Origin: Pseudomonas frederiksbergensis
Lineage (GTDB): Bacteria; Pseudomonadota; Gammaproteobacteria; Pseudomonadales; Pseudomonadaceae
Assembly (NCBI RefSeq): GCF_003732705.1
Contig: NZ_MOBR01000040.1
Coordinates: forward strand, 124,001 to 188,000
Length of the DNA: 64,000 nucleotides
Direction: 5' to 3'
How positions within the stretch are numbered: position 1 is the first letter of the stretch; every line of letters begins with the position of its first letter. A model generated the notes under the pieces. The model did no database searches. It was not told the origin of the DNA and was given only the letters and a program-made list of their open reading frames with translations. The position numbers and the translations under genes were made by a program. Below, piece after piece: positions 35,307 through 43,576 of this stretch.

Positions 35307-36011
35307 ATGGCGCTAAACCGCTTTGGCTTTCTATGCTCGGCCCTGCTGCTGACGGTAACGTCATTACCCGTAGCCTACGCCGATTCGCTCGCCGCCGCCC
35401 TCGCCAAAGCGGCCCCCGGTGCTAACGCCAAAGTCATTGGCCTGGCCGTGCGCGCCACGCAATGCAGCATCGCCCAAGGCACGGCCCCTGTGCAAAGGCT
35501 CGCCGTCATCGATTACTCCCTGCCTTCGACCGAACAACGCCTGTGGGTGTTCGATTTAAAGAAACGCAAACTGCTGTTTCATGAACTCGTCGCCCACGGC
35601 CGCAACAGCGGCGAAAACATGGCCGTCAACTTCTCCAACCAAAACGAAAGCTTCGCCACCAGCCTTGGCTTATACCGCACCCAGTCCAGTTATGTGGGGC
35701 AAAACGGATATTCGTTGCGCATGGAGGGGCTGGAGCCTGGGTTTAATGACAATGCGTTTGACCGGGCGATCGTGATTCATGGCGCGCCGTATGTCAGTCC
35801 CAAATTGGCGAAGATTAATGGGCGGATTGGGCGCAGCCTGGGATGCCCGGCGGTGAGGCCGGCGATTGCGCATCGGTTGATTGATTCGATGAAGGATGGG
35901 CAGTTGTTGTTTTCTTATTACCCGGATCAGCGGTGGTTGAAGACTTCTTCGTATGTTAATTGTGGGAGTGGGACGATGGCGGGGGTTTCTGGGGTGAAGA
36001 CAACGCAGTGA
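35307..36011 (+). CDS. Murein L,D-transpeptidase catalytic-domain protein (YkuD_2 type)
   Basis: A 234-residue exported protein of the short YkuD_2 group. A signal peptide ends near residue 25 (VAYADS). The catalytic region has IVIHGAPYVSP and the nucleophile Cys180 in GRSLGCPAVRP. The group's exact activity (transpeptidase, or hydrolase of cross-links) is uncertain. It is divergent from the YcbB-like gene with 77 bases between. A switch from C-ending to G-ending codons occurs near 35,690. Confidence 0.9.
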   Translation: MALNRFGFLCSALLLTVTSLPVAYADSLAAALAKAAPGANAKVIGLAVRATQCSIAQGTAPVQRLAVIDYSLPSTEQRLWVFDLKKRKLLFHELVAHGRNSGENMAVNFSNQNESFATSLGLYRTQSSYVGQNGYSLRMEGLEPGFNDNAFDRAIVIHGAPYVSPKLAKINGRIGRSLGCPAVRPAIAHRLIDSMKDGQLLFSYYPDQRWLKTSSYVNCGSGTMAGVSGVKTTQ

Positions 36012-36089
36012 GTGGAATGACCATGCGGTTATAGCCTCTGAAAACAGCCTCCGCATGGCACTAACTGAGCGTTTACAGATAACTTGCTG

Positions 36090-36422
36090 TCAGGCATGCG
36101 CCTCGCGATCAAGAACATCAGCAACCCACTGATTAATACTCTTGTGGGCCAACTGCGCTTTCACGGCGACGACAGCGTGAAGAGCCGGTGCCAAACGCAA
36201 ACTGAGCTTGCCCGAGTAGGGTTTCTGCGGTTCGCGTCCGAGCTTGGCGCATGTCTCAAGATAATCAGTAACGGCCTCTTCAAATGCTTCTCGAAGCTCG
36301 CGCACTGATTCGCCATGAAATCCGACGACATCTTTGATGCCCGCGATATGCCCAATAAACAGGCCATCCTCGTCGCTGTATTCAATTCGGGCGGCATAGC
36401 CTTGGTAATTCATAACGTTCAC
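36090..36422 (-). CDS. hicB: HicB-family antitoxin
   Basis: A 110-residue antitoxin. An N-terminal partial RNase H-like fold (YAARIEYSDEDGLFIGHIAGI and FHGESVRELREAFEEAVTDYLE) neutralises HicA. A C-terminal ribbon-helix-helix segment (KLSLRLAPALHAVVAVKAQL ... INQWVADVLDRE) binds DNA. The GTG start overlaps the hicA stop, and GGAG lies seven bases before it, indicating translational coupling. It probably represses the hicA promoter palindrome. Confidence 0.93.
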   Translation of the reverse strand: MNVMNYQGYAARIEYSDEDGLFIGHIAGIKDVVGFHGESVRELREAFEEAVTDYLETCAKLGREPQKPYSGKLSLRLAPALHAVVAVKAQLAHKSINQWVADVLDREAHA

Positions 36423-36673
36423 GGTGTGACTCCAGCTTGTTCAAGGAAAACCCGGGCATCACGAACCTGATAAGGCTTCGCGTCCTTGTCTGGGTGGGGT
36501 CGGTGAAATGTGGCGACCACACCATTCAGTTCAAAGCGTACCCGCGACCCGTTGCCTTCAATGGTCTTGGCCCCGGCGGCACCGAACAATGATTCTATGC
36601 GGACCCACTCCAGCGTGGCTGGGGTTGGCCTTGCAAATACCGCTTTAAGGGTGCTGATCTGTTTGTTATTCAT
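36419..36673 (-). CDS. hicA: HicA-family mRNA interferase toxin
   Basis: An 84-residue dsRBD-fold toxin that cleaves mRNA. The family's catalytic histidine is in VATFHRPHPDKDAK, and a C-terminal segment (VRDARVFLEQAGV) matches the conserved last helix. It is first in the hicAB operon. No clear Shine-Dalgarno precedes the ATG, which would limit toxin synthesis. HicA usually has about 60 residues; this one carries a longer N-terminal region as in the enterobacterial-type variants. Confidence 0.92.
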   Translation of the reverse strand: MNNKQISTLKAVFARPTPATLEWVRIESLFGAAGAKTIEGNGSRVRFELNGVVATFHRPHPDKDAKPYQVRDARVFLEQAGVTP

Positions 36674-36692
36674 GGTATTGAATCATGATACC
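36674..36692 (-). promoter_or_regulatory. Palindrome at hicA start (candidate HicB operator)
   Basis: GGTAT (36674-36678) and ATACC (36688-36692) form an inverted repeat with a 9-base centre directly before the hicA ATG. This is the usual place for an autorepression site. Confidence 0.5.
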
Positions 36693-36890
36693 GAGCAAAG
36701 GGTAAACAACCGCGGATCGCACCGCCGATGCATGAGGAAAAACATCCAATACGTACCTAGGAAAAAACGCTGCTTACCTGAAAAATCGAGAGGCCGGATT
36801 TTTTGGACTAGCCGAAAAAAAACCGAAAATAAAAAGCTTCCGACAGGCACCTCCGACCTGGCAGCTGAACAGTCTTTGCATGCCTAGCAT

Positions 36891-37055
36891 TCAGATGTTG
36901 TGCTGCACGGCGATCAGAATATCTGGGTGACTCTGGATGAAGTTGTAGGCAAAATCCGAGAGTTGCGTAAGAGGGTACGTTGCTGTGCTTTTGGCCTGGC
37001 GACCTCCTTGTTGGCCATATCTCCGACGGGATAATTTCCTGACGTCGCTCCACAT
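36891..37055 (-). CDS. Possible small ORF, 54 residues
   Basis: ATG at 37053-37055, stop at 36891-36893. The translation ends TQLSDFAYNFIQSHPDILI and looks protein-like, but no family is recognised and no strong ribosome-binding site is seen. It may be the 3' remnant of a larger gene. Confidence 0.25.
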   Translation of the reverse strand: MWSDVRKLSRRRYGQQGGRQAKSTATYPLTQLSDFAYNFIQSHPDILIAVQHNI

Positions 37056-37222
37056 TCAGCGACCGGGCTTGGAAACCTGACGAGTCAGGCAACAGAAAAA
37101 TCGGGACAGATTTATATCTGCCATTCACGCCATGCGCATCAACGCCCAAGACCCGCCCGCCCCCCTCCACCCAATCCTGATAAACTCCCCACCTCCCAGC
37201 CCTACCCAGTCCAAAACCGCCA

Positions 37223-38218
37223 ATGCCCCCAATCACCGCCACACCCGCCCTTCTCTCCCGCCGCTTCTCCGTCGCCCCGATGATGGATTGGACTGATAGG
37301 CACTGCCGCTTTTTCCTACGCCTCCTATCCAAAAACGCCCTCCTCTATACCGAGATGGTCACCACCGGCGCGCTCCTCAACGGCGATCACGACCGTTTCC
37401 TGCGCCACAACGAAGCCGAACACCCGCTCGCCCTGCAACTCGGTGGCAGCGTCCCTCTGGACCTGGCCGCCTGCGCCCGCATGGCCCAGGACCACGGCTA
37501 CGATGAGGTCAATTTGAACGTCGGCTGTCCAAGCGATCGTGTTCAGAACAACATGATCGGCGCAGTGCTGATGGGTCATCCGCAGTTGGTGGCGGATTGT
37601 GTGAAGGCGATGCGTGATGCGGTTTCGATTCCGGTGACGGTGAAGCATCGGATCGGGATTAATGGGCGGGACAGTTACGCGCAGTTGTGTGATTTCGTCG
37701 GTACGGTTCGGGATGCGGGGTGTACGAGTTTTACGGTGCATGCGCGGATTGCGATTCTGGAGGGGTTGTCGCCGAAGGAGAATCGGGACATTCCGCCGTT
37801 GCGGTATGACGTGGCGGCGCAGTTGAAGAAAGATTTTCCGGAATTGGAGATTGTTCTCAACGGCGGGATCAAGACGCTGGAGGCGTGTCACGAGCATTTG
37901 CAGACGTTTGACGGCGTGATGCTGGGTCGTGAGGCGTATCACAATCCTTATGTGATGGCGGAGGTGGATCAGCAACTGTTCGGCAGTACGGCGCCGGTGA
38001 TCACTCGGGCCGAGGCGTTGGCGCAGTTGCGGCCTTATATAGCGGCGCATATTGAGGCGGGTGGTTCGATGCACCATATCACCCGGCATGTGTTGGGGCT
38101 GGGCACCGGGTTCCCGGGGGCGCGCAAGTTTCGGCAGTTGTTGTCGGTGGATATTCACAAGGCGAAAGAGCCTTTGGTGTTGCTGGATCAGGCGGCGCAG
38201 TTGCTGGAGGGGCGCTAA
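37223..38218 (+). CDS. dusA: tRNA-dihydrouridine(20/20a) synthase
   Basis: A 331-residue flavoenzyme reducing U20/U20a in tRNA. FSVAPMMDWTDRHCRFFLRL opens the FMN barrel. The catalytic cysteine lies in NLNVGCPSDRVQNNMIGA, followed by VKHRIGINGRDSYAQL, SFTVHARIAILEGLSPKENR (the DusA-specific insertion), VLNGGIKTLE and MLGREAYHNPY. No ribosome-binding site is obvious before the ATG. Third-position use switches sharply from C to G/T near 37,560, about one third into the gene. Confidence 0.96.
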   Translation: MPPITATPALLSRRFSVAPMMDWTDRHCRFFLRLLSKNALLYTEMVTTGALLNGDHDRFLRHNEAEHPLALQLGGSVPLDLAACARMAQDHGYDEVNLNVGCPSDRVQNNMIGAVLMGHPQLVADCVKAMRDAVSIPVTVKHRIGINGRDSYAQLCDFVGTVRDAGCTSFTVHARIAILEGLSPKENRDIPPLRYDVAAQLKKDFPELEIVLNGGIKTLEACHEHLQTFDGVMLGREAYHNPYVMAEVDQQLFGSTAPVITRAEALAQLRPYIAAHIEAGGSMHHITRHVLGLGTGFPGARKFRQLLSVDIHKAKEPLVLLDQAAQLLEGR

Positions 38219-38242
38219 CCCCCTCCTTTCAGCTGTGTAGGG

Positions 38243-39076
38243 TCAGGCCGCTGTGGCCGCCGTCCAATTCACCCAGCCGAACACCCACGTCGCCAAAATC
38301 AGTAAGCCGAAGACAATCCGATACCAGGCGAAGGCCGCGTAGCTGTGGCTGGCGATGAACTTGAGCAAACCGCGCACGGCGATCATCGCGAAAATGAACG
38401 CGGTGACGAAACCCAGTGCAAATACCGGCAAGTCGTTGGCCTGGAACAGATCGCGGTATTTGTAGCCGGAATATACGGCGGCGCCGACCATGGTTGGCAT
38501 CGCCAGGAAAAACGAGTACTCGGTCGCGGCCTTGCGCGACAGTCCAAACAGCAAACCGCCGATGATGGTCGATCCTGAGCGGGACGTGCCCGGGATCATC
38601 GCCAGGCACTGCGCGAAACCTACCTTCAACGCATCCGGCCAGCGCATGTCATCGACATGTTCGACGTGTACCACATGCTCCCGCTGCTCGGCCCACAACA
38701 TGATGATCCCGCCGATAACCAGAGCGACCGCGACGGTTATCGGATTAAACAAATACTCATGAATCTTATCGGCGAATAACACACCCAAGACAACGGCTGG
38801 AAGAAAGCCAATCAGCAAGTTCAATGTAAAACGCTGCGCATTACGTTGAGTTGGCAGGCCTTTGACGATCTCGAATATTTTAGGACGAAACTCCCAGACC
38901 ACGGCCAGTATGGCGCCCAGTTGAATAATGATATTAAACGCCATGGCGCGTTCGCCACCAAAGCCCAACAAGTCCGCAACAATAACCTGGTGACCGGTAC
39001 TGGAGATGGGCAAGAACTCTGTCAACCCTTCTACTGCGCCTAAAACCAATACCTGTACAAGGGTCAAAAACTCCAT
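38243..39076 (-). CDS. uppP: Undecaprenyl-diphosphatase
   Basis: A 277-residue polytopic membrane phosphatase (BacA) recycling undecaprenyl pyrophosphate, the lipid carrier for peptidoglycan and for the exopolysaccharide encoded next door. The two active-site motifs are EGLTEFLPISSTGH and PGTSRSGST. About eight hydrophobic segments are present. The start is the ATG preceded by GGAGG; a TTG one codon earlier is unlikely. Confidence 0.96.
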   Translation of the reverse strand: MEFLTLVQVLVLGAVEGLTEFLPISSTGHQVIVADLLGFGGERAMAFNIIIQLGAILAVVWEFRPKIFEIVKGLPTQRNAQRFTLNLLIGFLPAVVLGVLFADKIHEYLFNPITVAVALVIGGIIMLWAEQREHVVHVEHVDDMRWPDALKVGFAQCLAMIPGTSRSGSTIIGGLLFGLSRKAATEYSFFLAMPTMVGAAVYSGYKYRDLFQANDLPVFALGFVTAFIFAMIAVRGLLKFIASHSYAAFAWYRIVFGLLILATWVFGWVNWTAATAA

Positions 39077-39623
39077 CAATCCTCCGTCGGGCCGTTCTTA
39101 TTGAACGTCCAATGATCTTATTAAACATTTAAACAACAAACAGACACTCAACGCCTTCTTAAACACTGGTCATTCATGGTCATTTGGCGGAGGGCACCGG
39201 TGGATAATAGGACTTATGAAACCACACACTCAATACTTGTTAATAATCGTCCGGCTGACGAATGATCAGAAAACACCGGTGCAGCCAGTACAGATGGCGC
39301 ATCAGCAAAACGTGACGCGGCGCACATACTAAGGATCAATACCCCGGAATCGCCACTCAAGACAGTGATGGCCTTTTGAGTGCAAAAACGAATCGCCATC
39401 GACTAAAAATAGTGGCACCATTGCACATAGCCATCATCCAAGAAGGCCATTTCGTTAGTTCAGATGGCTGCGAGAAGCAACTAAAGGCTCAAAAACCTTT
39501 GTTTATGTTAGAAAACTCCGATTGTCGGGTCTGAAATGCGTTTTGAATGTTACCAATTGTCAGTCACAGATGAGAACCGGTGCTTTAACATCCTGATGTC
39601 AGCACCCATTCGAGTCAAAAAGC
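39077..39623. other. 547-base AT-rich regulatory region before the regulator trio
   Basis: No gene is supported. The composition is clearly lower in GC than in flanking genes. It contains the inverse form of TTTTCTAACA (39506-39515) shared with two other upstream regions of the polysaccharide locus, and a CACTCAA/TTGAGTG inverted repeat (39354-39360, 39376-39382). The length suggests complex control of the gene at 39624. Confidence 0.6.
39506..39515 (-). promoter_or_regulatory. Copy 1 of shared motif TTTTCTAACA
   Basis: Exact 10-base match on the minus strand, 109 bases before the first regulator gene. The other exact copies are at 41934 and 61370, both upstream of polysaccharide genes. Confidence 0.4.
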
Positions 39624-40364
39624 ATGATGCTTACAGGGACATTAGCGACTAGAAGCCAGCGCGCGACAAATGAGGAACCCGGTGTTCTCACCTTGGGCCG
39701 TACCCGCAGCGTGGCCGAAAACTTTAGAGCATTAGTCGCAAGGCATGTGCACTCCGATATAGCGCTTGATGCTAGCGCTTACACTAATTTACATAAGAAG
39801 AATGAACACGCGGATTTGTATCGTGCCATCTTCATCATTATCGACAGCCCTCACGCATTTGATGAGAGCCTGGCGCTGGTGGAAAAACTTCGCTCCACCA
39901 ACTTAAATCCAATCATATGTGCGGTTATCACGGGCCGCGGCGCGTACAACAAGATGAAATATTATCTTGCCGGCGCCGACTGCTGCATCAAGATCAATAC
40001 ATTGTCCGACGATAGCACTGAGTTTCTGTCCGAGTTTTTCAGCAGCGAAGAGTGGCAACGGGAAGTCAACCTGGTGTTGGACCCCACGCGTATTTGCCTG
40101 ATGGGCACTCGCAAGAAGCTGGAGATCTCGTTTGCAGAAATGAAAATCCTCGAGGCATTTGCGCAAACCAGCAACCACATCTTGAGTCACGATGAAATCG
40201 CCAGAATCATGGGGCTGAACACCAATTTCTATGACCCCAGGGCGTTGGAGAAATCGATCAGTCGACTTCGCGGAAAGATCAAAGGCATGTATGGCACTAA
40301 TGCCATTCAAAGCATTCGTGGGTATGGATACCGTCTGATGAGGGGTCTGATCTCGACCGCCTGA
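39624..40364 (+). CDS. Atypical response-regulator-like protein with OmpR-type winged helix
   Basis: A 246-residue protein. Residues ~20-130 fold like a receiver domain: a likely phospho-acceptor Asp74 in IFIIIDSP, a threonine in CAVITGRG and a lysine in CCIKIN occupy the conserved positions. The N-terminal acidic pair that binds Mg2+ is replaced (LTLGRTR). Residues ~150-240 are a Trans_reg_C winged helix (SFAEMKILEAFAQTSNHILSH and SIRGYGYRL). No histidine kinase is adjacent. It is probably a phosphorylation-independent regulator of the adjoining polysaccharide genes (inference). Confidence 0.8.
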   Translation: MMLTGTLATRSQRATNEEPGVLTLGRTRSVAENFRALVARHVHSDIALDASAYTNLHKKNEHADLYRAIFIIIDSPHAFDESLALVEKLRSTNLNPIICAVITGRGAYNKMKYYLAGADCCIKINTLSDDSTEFLSEFFSSEEWQREVNLVLDPTRICLMGTRKKLEISFAEMKILEAFAQTSNHILSHDEIARIMGLNTNFYDPRALEKSISRLRGKIKGMYGTNAIQSIRGYGYRLMRGLISTA

Positions 40365-40389
40365 TTCACCTATGGAAAGGAGTTGTTGC

Positions 40390-41130
40390 ATGAATGCGAC
40401 TGGAGGCACCTCACCCGTAAAGGCCCCGCATCGCTCTCTCACCCGGCAACTGATCCTGTCACGTGATGCTCGTCCGTTCGCCAGTGAGATAAAGACCCGT
40501 CCCCTTCCCGCTCCGTCGTCGTGGACGACGCAGGCGGGTCAATTGTGTGAGCACAGTGGCGCTCCATTGGTGCCCGTGCACCGGGAACCATCCCCCCAGA
40601 AGGACCACCGCTTACACAACCCGGGAAAATATCTGAACCGAACGTTCCTGTGCCTGTCTGAACCGAGCCTTGCCAGCTTCGCGCTGGCCGACGAGCTGAT
40701 CCGGTCTGGCAACAACCTGCGCGATCTCGGCCACACATTGGTCGTGTCACTCAAGGGGCAACCATTCTGGGAAGTAGATTCCAAATATAAAAAAAACATT
40801 ATTTATCATATGTATCACTTGAAAGATCATGGTATAGAAATCGCACTGGATGACTACAACCTCCAGCGGGAAGCACTAACACGCTTCAGTACCCTGAATC
40901 TGTTTAACTACATCAAGGTATCCATTGAATCCCTGGACCAGTGTTTGAAACTCAATAGTAACCCTGAGTTTTTCAATCGACTCCATGACCGCATGGTGAC
41001 ACTGACCCATAACAACAAGATTTCTTTTATTGCCGATCGAGTAGAGCATATCGAAGGCCATTCATTGGCCCGGGCGCTGCCCTTTGATTACTTTCAAGGG
41101 AGTTATTACTCCCCTGCCGATCATCTTTAA
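40390..41130 (+). CDS. Degenerate EAL-domain protein
   Basis: A 246-residue protein. The first ~75 residues are proline/serine-rich and unstructured. Residues ~80-246 resemble the second half of an EAL domain: GIEIALDDYNLQREALTRF replaces the catalytic DDFGTGYSSL, NYIKVSIESL replaces D-x-I-K-I-D, and FIADRVEHIEGHSLARAL and FDYFQGSYYS match the terminal strands. The E-A-L motif and the metal ligands are missing, so it should not cleave c-di-GMP. It may bind a protein or nucleotide. The start follows AAGGAG. It lies between two winged-helix genes. Confidence 0.75.
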   Translation: MNATGGTSPVKAPHRSLTRQLILSRDARPFASEIKTRPLPAPSSWTTQAGQLCEHSGAPLVPVHREPSPQKDHRLHNPGKYLNRTFLCLSEPSLASFALADELIRSGNNLRDLGHTLVVSLKGQPFWEVDSKYKKNIIYHMYHLKDHGIEIALDDYNLQREALTRFSTLNLFNYIKVSIESLDQCLKLNSNPEFFNRLHDRMVTLTHNNKISFIADRVEHIEGHSLARALPFDYFQGSYYSPADHL

Positions 41131-41161
41131 CCGACTTTGGTGACTACTTTAGGAGAGAGAC

Positions 41162-41833
41162 GTGGAAATCAGTACAACCCTCCCCAGAAAATATTTTGTT
41201 GTCGTGACTCACAGCACAACTTGCCAGCGTGAGCTCGAGACCATACTGTCCAGCGAGCGCTTCAACTCGTTTGGTACTTCCCAGGCACAAATGTTTATCG
41301 AAGGTGTTGCCCCGCCCTCTTGCGCCCCCGTGCTGATGGAATTCACCTACCCCAGTGGGACAAGGAAAAATGTCGCCCACACAATCGAACATGAAACACA
41401 AAATATTTTGGCCACCCTGGAAGCGGAATGGTTGGCGGCGCAATCCGGGGCGCGACCCGTCGCGTTGTCCAGTCAAACCGAACTCAGTGAAATACCCCGG
41501 GAAGACGGGGACAACGAGCCTTACAGCGAAGCGTGGCAACTCGATAATAATCAAAGCGTGTTGATCAAGGAAAACGTCGAGATCAACCTCACCGGACTGG
41601 AAGCCGCCCTCGTCAAGAAGATGCTCCACCATGAAGATCGTGTTGTCAGTCGAGATGATCTGATTCTAAGCATCGGTCGAGAGCCGGAACAGTATCGCGG
41701 CCTTGAAATGTGCTTGAGTCGTTTGCAAGACAAGTTCAAAAGTGCCAGCAAAGGTGAACGACTGTTCCGCGCGGTGAGAAATCGCGGCTATTGCCTTATC
41801 CAGGAAGTTGTATCAGAGCCTCATCACGCCTGA
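41162..41833 (+). CDS. OmpR-type winged-helix protein without receiver
   Basis: A 223-residue protein initiated by GTG after AGGAG. The N-terminal ~125 residues (MEISTTLPRKYFVVVTHST) show no family I recognise. The C-terminal ~95 residues are a Trans_reg_C winged helix (EINLTGLEAALVKKMLHHED, SRDDLILSIG, LEMCLSRLQDKFKSASKG, FRAVRNRGYCLI). It is related in its DNA-binding part to the gene at 39624 and probably in one operon with it and the EAL-like gene. Confidence 0.78.
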   Translation: MEISTTLPRKYFVVVTHSTTCQRELETILSSERFNSFGTSQAQMFIEGVAPPSCAPVLMEFTYPSGTRKNVAHTIEHETQNILATLEAEWLAAQSGARPVALSSQTELSEIPREDGDNEPYSEAWQLDNNQSVLIKENVEINLTGLEAALVKKMLHHEDRVVSRDDLILSIGREPEQYRGLEMCLSRLQDKFKSASKGERLFRAVRNRGYCLIQEVVSEPHHA

Positions 41834-42157
41834 CCTCCTCAGAACAAACACATGACAGTGCTATTACAACAATAAAAAGTGCACTTTGTTTGTTATTCCC
41901 GCCCCACCCCCTGCTATAACCAAGACATCGACCTTTTCTAACATCCAGCACTTCCTCACGAGAAACTTGGCACTTGGCCATCTTGTTAGAACTCGTCAGA
42001 CAGCCCTCCCCACCAATAACTTAATCTATTGACTGACGACAGTTCGATCACTCGACGTTGTTAGTCCCAGGGCATTAGTTAAAACAATAACAATCCTGCT
42101 TAAACAACTCGCGGATCGACTGTCGATACCTGAATGGACGTCTTTTGGGGATATCGC
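41834..42157. other. 324-base regulatory region upstream of wcaJ-like gene
   Basis: AT-rich and gene-free. It contains TTTTCTAACA (41934-41943), the partial inverse TGTTAGAA (41984-41991) and another TTGTTAG near 42058. A promoter-like TTGACT lies near 42032. It would carry the operators for the polysaccharide initiating transferase. Confidence 0.6.
41934..41943 (+). promoter_or_regulatory. Copy 2 of shared motif TTTTCTAACA
   Basis: Exact match, with TGTTAGAA in inverse orientation 40 bases further on, so the two could form a looped dyad before the initiating transferase gene. Confidence 0.45.
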
Positions 42158-43552
42158 ATGGATCTTACTCTTCGTATCAATCGAAATACCGGCCTCAAGG
42201 GACTGACCTTTTGGGGTCAATGGGCGCTGGCACAGGGCTTTGCCGTTTCATTGCTGTTCATACTCGCTGAGCAGCATACCGGAGCGGTCGAGTTCTATTA
42301 CCGAGTGTGCGCGGCATTAGCCGTACTGGCCTCGGTGCCGGCCTACACGTTCAGCGGCGTATATCGAAAAAGAGACAACTATCTGACGGGATTGGGACGC
42401 CTGTTCATGGGTTGGTCCATGACCATGGCTGCGCTGGCCTGCATGGCCTTTGTCTGCAAGGCCGACGAACTGTTTTCGCGGCAGGTGATTCTCAGTTGGG
42501 CGGTGTACGGATTCCTTGGGCAGGCGCTGCTCTACGCGCCCTTGCACGGGTTCTCCAAGTACTATCAGCGGTCACGAAAGAGCGAGCATCGAACCCTGAT
42601 CGTCGGGACGGGCGAGTTGGCGCTTGGCCTGGCCAAGAAGTTGAGCAGTGTCGAAAACCTGCCGTTGGTGGGCCTGGTCAGCACGGGCGCCGTTGCCCCG
42701 CTGGAGCCGGGCGCCCCTCACATCGTTGGGGTGCAGGAAGATCTTTTGGAGCTGATCAGTTTCCATGACATTCGACGCTTGTACATCACCCTGCCGCTGA
42801 GCGAAGCGGCAAAAATCGAAGCCATGTACGTCGATTTGCTGGGTGCCAATGTGGACGTGGTCTGGGTCCCGGACTTGAACTGTCTGACGCTGCTCAATCA
42901 CTCGGTGCGGGTCGTGGACGGTCTGCCGGCGATCTATCTGAATGAAAGTCCGCTGACCAGCCAGCCCACCGCGGCCCTGAGCAAGAGCTTGGTGGAAAAA
43001 AGCGTGGCACTGTTGGCAATCATCCTGTTGAGCCCGGTGCTGGCGGTGATTGCCCTGGCCGTGAAGCTCAGCTCACCCGGCCCGGTGTTCTTCAAACAGG
43101 ACCGCCATGGCTGGAATGGCAAGGTGATCCAGGTCTGGAAGTTTCGCTCGATGCGGGTCCACGACGATCACGAAGTTAAACAGGCCAGCCGCAACGATTC
43201 GCGCATCACCGCCGTCGGCCGCTTTATCCGCCGCACTTCGCTGGACGAACTGCCGCAACTGTTCAATGTGCTGCAAGGGCATATGGCGCTGGTCGGGCCC
43301 CGTCCTCATGCTGTCGCCCACAACCACTACTATTCGGGGAAGATTCTGGCCTACATGGCTCGCCACCGAATCAAGCCGGGGATTACCGGGCTGGCGCAAA
43401 TCAATGGTTGCCGCGGCGAGACTGACACCATCGACAAGATGCAGAAGCGCGTCGAGATCGACCTCAAGTACATCAATAACTGGTCGTTGTGGCTGGACCT
43501 GAAGATCCTGGTGAAGACGCCCTTCACCTTGCTCTCGAAGGACATCTATTGA
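42158..43552 (+). CDS. wcaJ: Undecaprenyl-phosphate sugar-phosphate transferase (WcaJ type)
   Basis: A 464-residue polyprenyl-phosphate hexose-1-phosphate transferase that starts repeat-unit synthesis, most likely adding Glc-1-P. The N-terminal half has four or five membrane helices and a Rossmann-like CoA-binding-type domain (HRTLIVGTGELALGLAKKL). The C-terminal catalytic part has a hairpin helix (SVALLAIILLSPVLAVIAL), then FKQDRHGWNGKVIQVWKFRSM, RRTSLDELPQLFNVLQGHM, VGPRPHA and ITGLAQINGCRG. The start is the ATG after GGGATATCGC. It is plus-strand, opposite to the secretion operon that follows. Confidence 0.93.
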   Translation: MDLTLRINRNTGLKGLTFWGQWALAQGFAVSLLFILAEQHTGAVEFYYRVCAALAVLASVPAYTFSGVYRKRDNYLTGLGRLFMGWSMTMAALACMAFVCKADELFSRQVILSWAVYGFLGQALLYAPLHGFSKYYQRSRKSEHRTLIVGTGELALGLAKKLSSVENLPLVGLVSTGAVAPLEPGAPHIVGVQEDLLELISFHDIRRLYITLPLSEAAKIEAMYVDLLGANVDVVWVPDLNCLTLLNHSVRVVDGLPAIYLNESPLTSQPTAALSKSLVEKSVALLAIILLSPVLAVIALAVKLSSPGPVFFKQDRHGWNGKVIQVWKFRSMRVHDDHEVKQASRNDSRITAVGRFIRRTSLDELPQLFNVLQGHMALVGPRPHAVAHNHYYSGKILAYMARHRIKPGITGLAQINGCRGETDTIDKMQKRVEIDLKYINNWSLWLDLKILVKTPFTLLSKDIY

Positions 43553-43576
43553 TGGCGTGACGGCTGAAACAGCAAC

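Larger units (their letters stand above)
36674..37222. other. 549-base region without a firm gene (hicA / dusA)
   Basis: It holds the hicA operator palindrome, an A-rich tract (about 36,815-36,840), a possible 54-residue ORF on the minus strand (36891-37055), a perfect CCTGAC/GTCAGG hairpin (37076-37089) and CAGATTTATATCTG (37107-37120). The latter sits in the context AAATCGGGACAGATTTAT, which recalls flanks of REP-associated transposase elements. No transposase is present. The stretch looks like a relic or insertion scar. Confidence 0.5.

Noticed and set aside
36808..37332. 174-codon minus-strand frame overlapping the start of dusA
   Set aside because: Low-complexity R/G/V translation, overlaps a firm gene by 110 bases; a different minus-strand frame in the same gap looks more protein-like and is reported with low confidence.
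39408..39424. Sigma-54-like TGGCAC near TTGCA
   Set aside because: TGGCACCATTGCA has far too short a GG-to-GC spacing for a -24/-12 promoter.
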